From an uncultured Oscillospiraceae bacterium (GTDB lineage Bacteria > Bacillota > Clostridia > Oscillospirales > Acutalibacteraceae): a stretch of 11,127 bases of DNA. The translations under genes were made by a program, and so were the position numbers. Every line of letters starts with the position of its first letter. The first letter of the stretch is position 1. The notes below the pieces were generated by a model. The model made no database searches, had not been told where the DNA came from, and saw only the letters and a list, made by a program, of their open reading frames with translations. Positions 1 through 7,054 of this stretch are shown one piece after another. The stretch lies in NCBI GenBank assembly GCA_902461995.1, contig CABQAA010000043.1, positions 1-11,127 on the forward strand, read 5' to 3'.

Positions 1-7
1 GCGGGGT

Positions 8-80
8 CAATTCGAGCGAGGCTCGAATTGCGGGTGGCCGGTCCCGGCTCAGGCTTGTATACAGGTGGTCTGGGGACCGG
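8..80. repeat. Two adjacent inverted repeats in left-edge intergenic DNA
   Basis: Two perfect inverted repeats sit side by side. CAATTCGAGC (8-17) pairs with GCTCGAATTG (21-30) around a 3-nt GAG loop. CCGGTCCC (38-45) pairs with GGGACCGG (73-80). Neither is followed by a T-tract on either strand, so they do not look like intrinsic terminators. I could not match them to a known RNA family. Positions 1-140 show no convincing gene on either strand. The element could be the end of an upstream structured RNA or a repeat found elsewhere in the genome, which one window cannot settle. Confidence 0.5.
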
Positions 81-140
81 TCTAGGCATGCTGTTTAAAA
101 AAGTCGGATGCACTCCCCGTATCTTTGGTGGCTATCGCTC

Positions 141-169
141 TTGCACATGGACAGAAACTCGAGTAAACT
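141..169 (+). promoter_or_regulatory. Promoter of the FMN riboswitch-ribU unit
   Basis: TTGCAC (141-146) and TAAACT (164-169) are separated by exactly 17 bp and lie just upstream of the riboswitch. Transcription would start near 176, about 16 nt before the first aptamer helix. Both hexamers are partial matches to the sigma-A consensus (3/6 and 4/6), so the call rests largely on spacing and position. Confidence 0.55.
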
Positions 170-191
170 GAAAACAACAATTTGATACGCT

Positions 192-397
<206 letters not shown>

Positions 398-398
398 G

Positions 399-437
399 CA
401 CAAGAGAACGGCTTTTGCCGTGTTTGTGTCGTTTTTT
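399..437 (+). promoter_or_regulatory. Expression-platform hairpin with T6, possible first terminator or antiterminator part
   Basis: CACAA (399-403) pairs with TTGTG (424-428), and inside it ACGGC (408-412) pairs with GCCGT (417-421) around a TTTT loop. A TTTTTT run follows at 432-437. This could be a weak first terminator ahead of the stronger hairpin at 441-466, or part of the alternative fold used without FMN. Pairing is seen directly; its role is inferred. Confidence 0.4.
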
Positions 438-440
438 GAG

Positions 441-469
441 AACCCCGCGGAGAATTCCGCGGGGTTTTT
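441..469 (+). terminator. Riboswitch-controlled intrinsic terminator upstream of ribU
   Basis: AACCCCGCGG (441-450) pairs perfectly with CCGCGGGGTT (457-466) around a six-base loop, and a T-run covers 465-469. It lies 44 nt after the FMN aptamer and 38 nt before ribU, the usual arrangement for an FMN-dependent terminator. GCGGGGT (201-207), within the aptamer, is complementary to ACCCCGC (442-448) and could form an antiterminator when the aptamer is unfolded. Confidence 0.92.
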
Positions 470-506
470 GTCCGAAAGGGAGCGCAGAAACAAGGAGATG
501 TCGGTT

Positions 507-1118
507 ATGGAAAACAGGAAAATTCGGTTGGAAAACGACAAGGTCATCCGTTTGGCTCAAATGGCGCTGCTCGCGGCCATATCCCTGGTTCTGGTTCTGA
601 TCGTCCGCTTTCCGCTCATCCCGGCCGCCCCGTTTTTGGTCTACGACATGGCGGATATCCCGATTCTGCTCGGCGGCATGGTGTTCGGCCCGCTGGCGGG
701 GATAAGCATTTTGCTGGTGGTGTCGCTGGTACAGGCGTTCTTTCTGGGAGGGGACAGCTGGTACGGGTTTGTGATGCACATGGTGGCTTCGGGTGTACTG
801 GTGCTGGTGGCCAGCCTATTTTATCGTTTTAAACAGCGTTTCGTTTTTGCGGTGGTCGGCATGGTCCTGGGGGCAGTCGGCATGGCGCTTGTCATGATCC
901 CGATGAACCTGTGGCTGACGCCCCTGTATATGGGAGCCAGCCGGGAATTGGTGCTCTCCATGCTGCTTCCGGCCATTCTTCCGTTCAATCTGCTGAAGGC
1001 GGGGATCAACTGCATCGTCACCGGCATTCTGTTTCGGGCGCTTTTCCCCTTTTTCCGCCGCTTCCCCTGGATATTCGGTGACCTTGAGTGCGAAAGAAAA
1101 CCCAAGGAAAAATATTGA
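507..1118 (+). CDS. ribU: Riboflavin ECF transporter S-component RibU
   Basis: This 203-residue integral membrane protein is the substrate-binding S-component of an energy-coupling factor (ECF) transporter for riboflavin. It has about six hydrophobic segments. The first carries A20-x3-A24, matching the AxxxA motif S-components use to dock on EcfT. A FPLIPAAPFLVYDMADIPILLGG block at residues 35-57 resembles the conserved RibU region with P-FL-YD and DIP. The FMN riboswitch upstream independently points to a flavin substrate. The ECF module (EcfA, EcfA', EcfT) is not in the window, which fits a group II system with a shared module encoded elsewhere. ATG 507 is preferred because AAGGAG (492-497) lies 9 nt upstream; ATG 498 is too close to that site. 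The charged C-terminal tail is cytosolic by prediction. Confidence 0.92.
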   Translation: MENRKIRLENDKVIRLAQMALLAAISLVLVLIVRFPLIPAAPFLVYDMADIPILLGGMVFGPLAGISILLVVSLVQAFFLGGDSWYGFVMHMVASGVLVLVASLFYRFKQRFVFAVVGMVLGAVGMALVMIPMNLWLTPLYMGASRELVLSMLLPAILPFNLLKAGINCIVTGILFRALFPFFRRFPWIFGDLECERKPKEKY

Positions 1119-1121
1119 GAC

Positions 1122-1150
1122 TTGCGCCATGACAGAGACTGTGCTATACT
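1122..1150 (+). promoter_or_regulatory. Promoter of the SAM riboswitch-metK unit
   Basis: TTGCGC (1122-1127), a 17-bp spacer and TATACT (1145-1150), with TG one base upstream of the -10 (extended -10, TGC at 1142-1144). The -35 begins 4 bp after the ribU stop codon. Transcription would start near 1157, about 15 nt before the S-box. metK therefore has its own start even though no terminator separates it from ribU. Confidence 0.75.
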
Positions 1151-1171
1151 GATTTCGACAATTTCATACAT

Positions 1172-1280
1172 TCCTTATCGAGAGTGGCGGAGGGATCAGG
1201 CCCGATGAAGCCCGGCAACCTGTGCGGTCAATCCCGTGCAAGGTGCTAAATCCTGCGGCGGCACAGCCGGCAGATGAGGG
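1172..1280 (+). ncRNA. SAM-I (S-box) riboswitch
   Basis: The S-box core is plain: CTTATCGAGAGTGGCGGAGG (1174-1193), GATGAAGCCCGGCAACC (1204-1220), AAGGTGCTAAATCC (1240-1253) and CAGATGAGGG (1271-1280). P1 forms between CTTATC (1174-1179) and GATGAG (1273-1278), including one G-U pair. The RNA binds S-adenosylmethionine. A terminator follows within 8 nt and metK lies directly downstream, giving product feedback: high SAM ends transcription before the SAM synthetase gene. Confidence 0.97.
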
Positions 1281-1287
1281 GACGTAT

Positions 1288-1319
1288 AAGCGCCCTGCGG
1301 AAATGCCGGGCGCTTTTTT
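1288..1319 (+). terminator. SAM-controlled intrinsic terminator upstream of metK
   Basis: AAGCGCCC (1288-1295) pairs perfectly with GGGCGCTT (1308-1315), and T6 covers 1314-1319. It comes immediately after the S-box aptamer and 44 nt before the metK start, as expected for a SAM-induced terminator. It may also stop read-through from ribU, which has no terminator of its own. Confidence 0.93.
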
Positions 1320-1363
1320 GACGTCTATATATCTGCGATAAGGCAAAAGAAAGGACACGGAAA

Positions 1364-2548
1364 ATGGGAAAACATCTCTTTACCTCCGAATCGGTGACAG
1401 AAGGGCATCCGGACAAGGTCTGCGACCAGATATCCGACGCTGTGCTGGACGCGATTCTGGGCCAGGATCCGCATGCTCATGTGGCCTGCGAAACCATCGC
1501 CACCACGGGAATGGTACTGGTCATGGGCGAAATCACGACCGGCTGTTATGTGGATATTCCGAAAATCGCCCGGGAAGTGATCCGGGACATCGGCTACAAT
1601 GACGCCGGGCAGGGATTCGACGGTAGCACCTGTGCGGTGCTGACGGCTATCGATGAGCAGTCGCCCGATATTGCGATGGGGGTCAACCAAGCGCTGGAAG
1701 CCCGCACGGGCGACAACGATCGCTATGACCAAACTGGCGCCGGGGACCAGGGCATGATGTTCGGCTATGCCTGCGATGAGACGCCGGAGCTTATGCCCCT
1801 GCCCATCTCCCTGGCCCACAAAATGGCCCGCCGCCTGACAGCGGTCCGGAAGGACGGGACACTGCCCTATCTGCGTCCCGACGGCAAAACTCAGGTGACG
1901 GTGGAATACGACGGCAACACCCCGGTGCGGATCGAGGCATTGGTGGTTTCGACGCAGCACAACGCCGAGGTCTCACTCGAGCAGATCCGGCGGGACGTGA
2001 TCGAACAGGTCATTCGTCCGGCTGTCCCCGCGGAGCTGCTCGACGAGAACACCAAGATCTTCGTCAATCCCACCGGCCGCTTTGTCGTGGGCGGCCCCGA
2101 GGGGGACAGCGGCCTGACCGGGCGCAAAATCATCGTGGATACCTATGGCGGCTATGCGCGCCATGGCGGGGGAGCCTTTTCGGGCAAGGATCCCACCAAG
2201 GTGGACCGTTCTGCCTCGTATATGGCCCGCTATGCGGCGAAGAATGTGGTGGCGGCGGGCCTCGCCCGCCGCTGTGAGGTGCAGCTCGCCTATGCCATCG
2301 GGGTGGCCCATCCGGTTTCGGTACTGGTTGATACCGAAGGCACCGGCACCGTCCCGGATGATCAGCTCGCCGAGGCGCTGCGTACCGTATTCGATTTCCG
2401 GCCGGCCGCCATCATCGACCAGCTCGAGTTGCGCCGTCCGATTTACCGCCCCCTCGCTGCTTACGGCCATATCGGCCGGGAGGATCTCGGTGTCACGTGG
2501 GAACGGACGGATAAAGTCGAGGCTCTGCGTCAATATATAAACAAATAG
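1364..2548 (+). CDS. metK: S-adenosylmethionine synthetase (methionine adenosyltransferase)
   Basis: MetK makes SAM from methionine and ATP, releasing phosphate and pyrophosphate; it works as a cytosolic dimer or tetramer. The 394-residue length is normal for the bacterial enzyme. Signature motifs are intact: GHPDK at residues 14-18 (catalytic His and Asp), GAGDQG at 125-130 (methionine/ATP loop), and the glycine-rich GGGAFSGKDPTKVDRSA beginning at residue 268 with Lys275, Asp276 and Lys279. The MARYAAKNVVAAGLA helix that follows is also typical. The start at ATG 1364 aligns the N-terminus MGKHLFTSESVTEGHPDK with the family; an AAAGGA site lies about 10 nt upstream. The gene is monocistronic, between an S-box riboswitch/terminator and a strong hairpin at 2575-2607, so control by SAM level is expected. 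The final step of SAM supply also serves RsmD encoded downstream. Confidence 0.98.
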   Translation: MGKHLFTSESVTEGHPDKVCDQISDAVLDAILGQDPHAHVACETIATTGMVLVMGEITTGCYVDIPKIAREVIRDIGYNDAGQGFDGSTCAVLTAIDEQSPDIAMGVNQALEARTGDNDRYDQTGAGDQGMMFGYACDETPELMPLPISLAHKMARRLTAVRKDGTLPYLRPDGKTQVTVEYDGNTPVRIEALVVSTQHNAEVSLEQIRRDVIEQVIRPAVPAELLDENTKIFVNPTGRFVVGGPEGDSGLTGRKIIVDTYGGYARHGGGAFSGKDPTKVDRSASYMARYAAKNVVAAGLARRCEVQLAYAIGVAHPVSVLVDTEGTGTVPDDQLAEALRTVFDFRPAAIIDQLELRRPIYRPLAAYGHIGREDLGVTWERTDKVEALRQYINK

Positions 2549-2574
2549 TATATTTTTATTATAATATACAAAAT

Positions 2575-2607
2575 GTCGTCCCTTTTGCCTTCGGTAAAAG
2601 GGGCGAC
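2575..2607 (+). terminator. Hairpin terminator after metK
   Basis: The arm 2575-2589 pairs with 2593-2607 over 15 bp with two G-T wobbles and a 3-4 nt TTC/TTCG loop. The stem is strong, but the downstream T-tract is poor (CGTTTATAG), so termination may be incomplete or assisted. The 26 nt between metK and the hairpin are almost all A and T. Confidence 0.7.
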
Positions 2608-2612
2608 GGACG

Positions 2613-2803
2613 TTTATAGATAAAAATCATCTGAAATCGGCACTATGGCGGCAATGCGGACAGACATGGGCAGGTCCAAGAGTTTCCGGTTCAAAGGCAT
2701 GGATGTCGCGGAGCGAACATCCGCTGTCGTCCGTTGTCCGGCCCTGCATGTTCCGGCAGAAAAGCGATTCTGTCGCCCATAGGGTGGGAAAACGGAAACG
2801 CGC
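2613..2803. other. Non-coding gap between metK and fbp with no recognised element
   Basis: Between the metK terminator and the fbp promoter I find no RNA family or convincing gene. A 45-codon open frame (2645-2782) has no ribosome binding site and an unremarkable sequence. One short inverted repeat, GGATGT (2700-2705) with ACATCC (2716-2721), is the only notable structure. Confidence 0.5.
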
Positions 2804-2832
2804 TGGTGAAAGGGAGATATTTGTGGTATACT
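2804..2832 (+). promoter_or_regulatory. Extended -10 promoter of fbp
   Basis: TATACT at 2827-2832 is preceded by TGG (2824-2826), giving an extended -10. The -35 position at 17 bp holds TGGTGA (2804-2809), a weak match that an extended -10 can offset. Transcription would begin near 2839, only about 27 nt before the ATG and just ahead of the AAAGGAG site. Confidence 0.65.
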
Positions 2833-2865
2833 AAGCGCGAAACGATGCGAAAGGAGCCGTCCCCT

Positions 2866-4827
2866 ATGTCCACAAAACGTCCGGACCCCGCCTATCTGGA
2901 GCTGCTGTCCAGGCAGTATCCCACCGTGGAAACGGTATGCAGCGAGATCATCCAGCTCGGCGCGATATTGAGCCTGCCCAAGGGCACCGAGCATTTTATG
3001 AGCGATCTGCATGGGGAGGACGAGGCGTTCCGGCATATTCTCAACAACTGTTCGGGCGTGATCCGGGAAAAAGTGGATGCCGCTTTCGGGCACACCGTTC
3101 CGGAACGAGAGCGGGCGTGGTTCGCGGCCATGATCTATTACCCTGAGGAAAAAATCGAGGAAGTCAAGAGATCCGGGGCGGAAATGACCGACTGGTACAG
3201 CATCACCCTCTACCGCCTGACCGAGACAGCCCGCCTTGTGGCGTCGAAATACACCCGATCCAAGGTGCGCGCAGCACTGCCCGGCGCCTACGCCGACGTG
3301 CTCGACGAGCTGTTATACACCAATCTGGAGGAAAAGGACAAGGCGGCCTATGTGCAGAACATCGTCACGTCGATTGTGGAGACAGCCTGCGCCGACGAGG
3401 TCATCGCGGCGCTGTGCGGCTTAATCAAGCGTCTGGCCGTGGACCGGCTCCATATCGTGGGGGATGTGTTCGACCGAGGTCCCCGGGCCGACCGCATCCT
3501 CGATCTGCTGATGCATCACCACTGCGTGGATGTTCAGTGGGGCAACCACGATATCCTCTGGATGGGCGCCGCGGCGGGAAACGAGGCCTGCATCGCCTGC
3601 GTTCTCAACCTGGCCCTCCAATATAATACCCTGGATATCGTGGAAAACGGGTACGGTATCAGCCTGCGGGATATGATTGCCTTTGCGCAGGAGACCTACC
3701 GCGACTGCACCTGGTTCCTACCCCGGACACCCGACGACAAGGCCTATTTGAAGACCAGCATGGATACCCTGTCCAAGGTGCACAAGGCTATCGCCATCAT
3801 GCAGTTCAAGCTGGAGGGGCAGCTCATCCTCCGCCATCCGGAATACGGGATGGAGGACCGGCTGCTGCTCGATAAGATCGACACTGCCCGCCGGACCGTC
3901 ACCATCGACGGGACCGTCTACCCGCTCAACGATGCCCATTTTCCCACCGTCGACCCGGACCATCCTTATGAACTGACCCTGGCCGAGCGGGAACTAATGG
4001 CCTCCCTGCGCCACGCCTTCCGACACAGCACCCGGCTGCAGCAGCAGGTCGCCTTTTTATACAACAAGGGCGGGATGTATAAAATCTATAACCAGAATCT
4101 GCTGTATCATGGCTGTATTCCTCTGGAAGAGGACGGGCGATTCATGGCCTTTGCCCCCGAGGGAACGCCGCTTCGCGGACGGGCGTACATGGACGCCTGC
4201 GACGACATGGCCCGCCGTGCCGCCTTTCTGCCGAAAGAACATCCGGATAAACAGCGGTGCGTGGATTTTCTATGGTATCTCTGGTGCGGCCGCCGCTCGC
4301 CCCTGTTCGGACGGGAGAAGATCACCACCTTTGAACGGTATTTTGTCTCCGATCGTTCGGTGTGGGAGGAAAAAAAGAACCCCTATTACCGCCTTCTCGG
4401 TGACCGGACGGTGTGTGACCGGATTCTGTCGGAATTCGGCCTCGATCCCGCAACGGGGCATATCATCAACGGCCATGTGCCGGTCAAGACCACCAAGGGG
4501 GAAAGCCCCATTAAGGCAGACGGCCGTCTCTTAGTGATCGACGGCGGCTTCTGCAAGGCGTATCACGAGACCACTGGCATCGCCGGCTACACCCTCATCT
4601 ACAATTCCTGGGGCCTGCGCCTGATTTCGCACCAGAGTTTCCCCGGCATCAAGGCCGTGATACGGGACAATTCGGATATCCTGACCATCAACAACATCTT
4701 TGAAACGTCCAAGGCCCGCATTCTCAACCGGGACACCGATGAAGGGCGGGAACTTCTCGCCCGGATCCGGGATCTGAAAGCCTTGCTGGAGGCGTACCGT
4801 TCCGGAACGGTTCGGTCGAAAAAATAA
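2866..4827 (+). CDS. fbp: Class III fructose-1,6-bisphosphatase
   Basis: This 653-residue enzyme hydrolyses fructose 1,6-bisphosphate to fructose 6-phosphate, the committed gluconeogenic step. It belongs to the Firmicutes-type class III family, which is unrelated to E. coli Fbp or GlpX and built on a metallophosphoesterase fold. Metal-site motifs are visible: SDLHGED at residues 46-52, GDVFDRG at 199-205 and GNHD at 226-229, then NGHVPV near 535-540 and the typical VIDGGF...TGIAGYTL C-terminal block. Length matches the family (about 640-670). ATG 2866 is chosen because AAAGGAG (2850-2856) lies 9 nt upstream and the N-terminus then resembles relatives; upstream in-frame codons cover the promoter. 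The B. subtilis member needs Mn2+ and is controlled by PEP and AMP; whether this one is cannot be seen. It is a single-gene unit with its own promoter and terminator. Confidence 0.96.
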   Translation: MSTKRPDPAYLELLSRQYPTVETVCSEIIQLGAILSLPKGTEHFMSDLHGEDEAFRHILNNCSGVIREKVDAAFGHTVPERERAWFAAMIYYPEEKIEEVKRSGAEMTDWYSITLYRLTETARLVASKYTRSKVRAALPGAYADVLDELLYTNLEEKDKAAYVQNIVTSIVETACADEVIAALCGLIKRLAVDRLHIVGDVFDRGPRADRILDLLMHHHCVDVQWGNHDILWMGAAAGNEACIACVLNLALQYNTLDIVENGYGISLRDMIAFAQETYRDCTWFLPRTPDDKAYLKTSMDTLSKVHKAIAIMQFKLEGQLILRHPEYGMEDRLLLDKIDTARRTVTIDGTVYPLNDAHFPTVDPDHPYELTLAERELMASLRHAFRHSTRLQQQVAFLYNKGGMYKIYNQNLLYHGCIPLEEDGRFMAFAPEGTPLRGRAYMDACDDMARRAAFLPKEHPDKQRCVDFLWYLWCGRRSPLFGREKITTFERYFVSDRSVWEEKKNPYYRLLGDRTVCDRILSEFGLDPATGHIINGHVPVKTTKGESPIKADGRLLVIDGGFCKAYHETTGIAGYTLIYNSWGLRLISHQSFPGIKAVIRDNSDILTINNIFETSKARILNRDTDEGRELLARIRDLKALLEAYRSGTVRSKK

Positions 4828-4920
4828 ACTTTCCGGAATATTACACGGAATTATAACGAATTGTTTTGCACTTTGACTTTCCATTTCAACAATTGCACCG
4901 ATTCTCAAGTGCGCATGGAT

Positions 4921-4950
4921 ACCCGGGCAGCGGATTCTGCCCGGGTTTTC
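4921..4950 (+). terminator. Intrinsic terminator of fbp
   Basis: ACCCGGGCAG (4921-4930) pairs perfectly with CTGCCCGGGT (4937-4946) around a six-base loop, followed by TTTTCTT (4946-4952). It lies 93 nt after the fbp stop in an A/T-rich stretch that holds no gene. The end of its T-tract merges with the -35 box of the next promoter. Confidence 0.9.
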
Positions 4951-4978
4951 TTGACACACGGGCGGATTGTGGTAAGAT
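4951..4978 (+). promoter_or_regulatory. Promoter of proC
   Basis: A perfect TTGACA (4951-4956), a 16-bp spacer and TAAGAT (4973-4978, 4/6) with TGG immediately upstream (4970-4972, extended -10). Transcription would start near 4985, leaving a leader of about 58 nt before proC. The -35 directly abuts the fbp terminator's T-tract. Confidence 0.75.
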
Positions 4979-5042
4979 TGTAATAGGATAGGAAAAACAG
5001 GCCGGTCCGGCGGCGGGCGAGGCTCAAAATGGAGGAATCGGG

Positions 5043-5858
5043 ATGAAAATCGGCTTTATCGGTGCGGGCAATATGGCGGGCGCCATTCTCCGCGGCATGA
5101 CGGCCGGCGGCTTTTCCGGCAACGATTTGCTGGTGTACGATACCGATGCGGGCAAGCTTGCGTCGCTCTTTGAGGAATGCGGCATCCGTATCTGCGATTC
5201 GGGCAAAGAGGTGGCGGAAGGGGCGGATGCGCTGCTCCTCGCTGTTAAACCCCAGGTCTTCCCGGAGGTACTCCCGGCGCTGTCCGGCGTGCTGGGCCGC
5301 CGCCGTCCCCTCGTTATTTCCATTGCGGCCGGCAAGACGCTTGCGTCGATCGAGGCGCTGGCGGGTTCCGGACTGCCGATCGTGCGAGTGATGCCCAACC
5401 TGAACGCCCGGGTTGGGGAGGCCATGTCCGCCTATTGCGGCAATGCCTATGTCACCGAAGAACAGCGGGAGGTCGTCCGTTTGATTTTTGAAACGGTCGG
5501 AGAGGTCATGGAACTCGATGAACGGTACTTTTCGGCGTATTCGGCCATTGCGGGCTGTTCTCCTGCCTTCACCTTCTTATATGTGGACGCGCTGGCCGAG
5601 GCGGCCGTCCGCTACGGCATCCCGAAATCGGCGGCGCTTAAAATTGCGGAACAGGCGGTGCTTGGCAGCGCCCGGCTGCTCAAGGAATCGGGCGATCATC
5701 CGCGGGTGCTCATGGATGCGGTCTGCTCTCCGGGCGGAACGACGATCGAAGGGGTGCGCGCTCTGGTGCGGGACGGCTTTGAGGCGGCGGTTCAGGCCGC
5801 CGTGGAGGCCAGCACCGAAAAGGACCGGAAATTGCAGGTTGACACCACGGCCGGTTGA
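5043..5858 (+). CDS. proC: Pyrroline-5-carboxylate reductase
   Basis: ProC reduces 1-pyrroline-5-carboxylate to L-proline with NAD(P)H, the last step of proline synthesis, in the cytosol. The 271-residue length is normal. An N-terminal Rossmann dinucleotide site reads GFIGAGNMAGAI (residues 4-15). The substrate-side MPNLNARVGEAMSAY block matches the Firmicutes MPN-NA-VGE-MSA form, and the C-terminal SPGGTTIEGV (229-238) is the family signature in the all-helical dimerisation/catalytic domain. ATG 5043 has GGAGG (5031-5035) 7 nt upstream. The gene has its own TTGACA promoter. Its last codons contain a second strong promoter aimed at rsmD, so proC and the following genes are probably only partly co-transcribed. 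proA and proB are not in the window. Confidence 0.96.
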   Translation: MKIGFIGAGNMAGAILRGMTAGGFSGNDLLVYDTDAGKLASLFEECGIRICDSGKEVAEGADALLLAVKPQVFPEVLPALSGVLGRRRPLVISIAAGKTLASIEALAGSGLPIVRVMPNLNARVGEAMSAYCGNAYVTEEQREVVRLIFETVGEVMELDERYFSAYSAIAGCSPAFTFLYVDALAEAAVRYGIPKSAALKIAEQAVLGSARLLKESGDHPRVLMDAVCSPGGTTIEGVRALVRDGFEAAVQAAVEASTEKDRKLQVDTTAG

Positions 5859-5867
5859 TGGGATAAT
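5839..5867 (+). promoter_or_regulatory. Strong promoter within the proC tail, driving rsmD-coaD
   Basis: A perfect TTGACA (5839-5844), a 17-bp spacer and GATAAT (5862-5867, 5/6), with TGG (5859-5861) directly upstream of the -10. By match to consensus this is the best promoter in the window. The -35 lies within codons for the ProC C-terminus and the -10 just after its stop. Transcription would start near 5874, giving a leader of about 72 nt before rsmD that includes a CCCTG/CAGGG hairpin (5882-5903). Confidence 0.8.
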
Positions 5868-5945
5868 AGAAAAGGATACTGCCCTGTTTTTTGAAATTCA
5901 GGGAAACGGTCGCTTGGAAAACCATGTTGGAAACTGCGAGGAACT

Positions 5946-6515
5946 ATGAGAGTGATAACGGGAACGGCCAGGGGCCGCCGGCTGGAAACCCTGCCGGGCG
6001 AGGACACCAGGCCGACGGCGGAGCGGGTCAAGGAAGGCCTGTTTTCCGCCATACAATTTGATATAGAGGGCCGCCGGGCCATCGACCTTTTCGCCGGTTC
6101 GGGTCAGCTGGGAATCGAAGCGCTCAGCCGGGGGGCAGCCGAATGCGTGTTTATTGACTGCAGCGCGGCCGCCGCGGATATTGTCCGGAGGAACCTGAAA
6201 GCGGCGGGTCTGTTTGCCAGCGCCCATGTGCTGACAACGGATGCTATGGCGTTTCTCGAACGTGGCCGGGAACGTTACGATCTCGCGTTTCTCGATCCGC
6301 CCTATGCGTCCGGTCTGCTCCCGCGGGCTCTGGTGCTACTGGCACCTTTGATGGATCCGGGCGGCACGGTGGTCTGCGAAAGCGACCGGGATCTGGCCCC
6401 CGATGAGGTGGGCGGACTCCGGCTCCAGAAGATTTACCGCTATGGACGGGTCTATATCTGGCTCTATCGGAAAGAAAACGGGACGGATGGCCCGGAAGGC
6501 GGCGACCAGACATGA
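5946..6515 (+). CDS. rsmD: 16S rRNA (guanine(966)-N2)-methyltransferase RsmD
   Basis: RsmD transfers a methyl group from SAM to N2 of G966 in 16S rRNA during 30S assembly. The 189-residue protein starts with the typical RVITGTARGRRL segment, which is followed by TRPTAERVKEGLF at 21-33. The SAM-binding motif is DLFAGSGQLGIEALSRG (47-63), and the catalytic DPPY motif of N2/N6 methyltransferases lies at 117-120. Start ATG 5946 has GAGG (5938-5941) only 4 nt upstream, a short spacing that may lower translation, but no better in-frame start exists. The stop codon overlaps the coaD start in ATGA (6512-6515), so the two are translationally coupled. rsmD followed by coaD is a common bacterial pair. 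Confidence 0.95.
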   Translation: MRVITGTARGRRLETLPGEDTRPTAERVKEGLFSAIQFDIEGRRAIDLFAGSGQLGIEALSRGAAECVFIDCSAAAADIVRRNLKAAGLFASAHVLTTDAMAFLERGRERYDLAFLDPPYASGLLPRALVLLAPLMDPGGTVVCESDRDLAPDEVGGLRLQKIYRYGRVYIWLYRKENGTDGPEGGDQT

Positions 6516-7003
6516 GAAGCGCGATTTGTCCTGGCAGTTTTGACCCGGTGACACATGGACATCTGGATATCATACGGCGGGCGGCCGCCATGTTCGACCG
6601 GGTGACGGTGGTGGTGATGACCAATTCCCACAAGACGCCGATGTTCACCCGGGAGGAACGGCTGGAATTTTTGCAGAGGGCGACCGCCGATCTGCCCAAT
6701 GTCGAGGTGGACGCGTACGGCGGTCTGCTGGCGGAATATGCCCGCCTCAAAGGGGCCAACGTGATCGTCAAAGGTCTGCGGGCCATGTCGGATTTCGAAT
6801 ATGAATTCCAGATGGCTCTGACCAACCGCAAGCTCAACCCGCTTGTCGAGACGGTTTTCCTGACCACAACGGCGGAGCATATGTATCTCTCGTCCAGCCT
6901 GGTCAAGCAGGTGGCCAGCCTCGGGGGCGATATCACGGGTTTTGTGCCGGCCTGTATCATGCCGGATATTTTACAGAAAATCGGAGAGGCGCAGCGGGGA
7001 TGA
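6512..7003 (+). CDS. coaD: Phosphopantetheine adenylyltransferase
   Basis: CoaD joins 4'-phosphopantetheine and ATP to give dephospho-CoA and pyrophosphate, the penultimate step of CoA synthesis. It is a 163-residue cytosolic nucleotidyltransferase, usually hexameric. The N-terminal GSFDPVTHGHLDII motif (8-21) carries the T14-x-G16-H17 nucleotide-binding signature. KGLRAMSDFEYEFQMALTNRKL is the expected phosphopantetheine/ATP block. SSSLVKQ (127-133) is the clostridial form of the ISSTxVR motif. Its ATG overlaps the rsmD stop (ATGA), so translation is likely coupled. The coiled-coil gene follows 51 bp later, before the shared terminator at 7551-7589. Confidence 0.97.
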   Translation: MRSAICPGSFDPVTHGHLDIIRRAAAMFDRVTVVVMTNSHKTPMFTREERLEFLQRATADLPNVEVDAYGGLLAEYARLKGANVIVKGLRAMSDFEYEFQMALTNRKLNPLVETVFLTTTAEHMYLSSSLVKQVASLGGDITGFVPACIMPDILQKIGEAQRG

Positions 7004-7054
7004 TCTTCGCCGCTCCTTTTGCGGAGACGTTCGACGGAAAGGAATGGTCTTACA

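Noticed and set aside
1..84. tRNA or SRP RNA remnant
   Set aside because: No acceptor/T-arm arrangement and no SRP domain IV consensus on either strand.
420..506. Longer N-terminus for ribU starting at 420
   Set aside because: It would translate through the riboswitch terminator; the AAGGAG site and family N-terminus both point to ATG 507.
2560..2565. TATAAT after metK as a promoter
   Set aside because: It falls in an A/T-rich run and has no -35 at acceptable spacing.
2645..2782. 45-codon open frame between metK and fbp
   Set aside because: No ribosome binding site, no recognisable protein character, and a length expected by chance in GC-rich DNA.
2734..2865. Longer N-terminus for fbp starting at 2734
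   Set aside because: It crosses the fbp promoter, lacks family similarity, and ATG 2866 has a well-spaced AAAGGAG.
4850..4855. Minus-strand TATAAT downstream of fbp, possible antisense promoter
   Set aside because: No usable -35 element at 16-18 bp and nothing for it to transcribe except fbp antisense.
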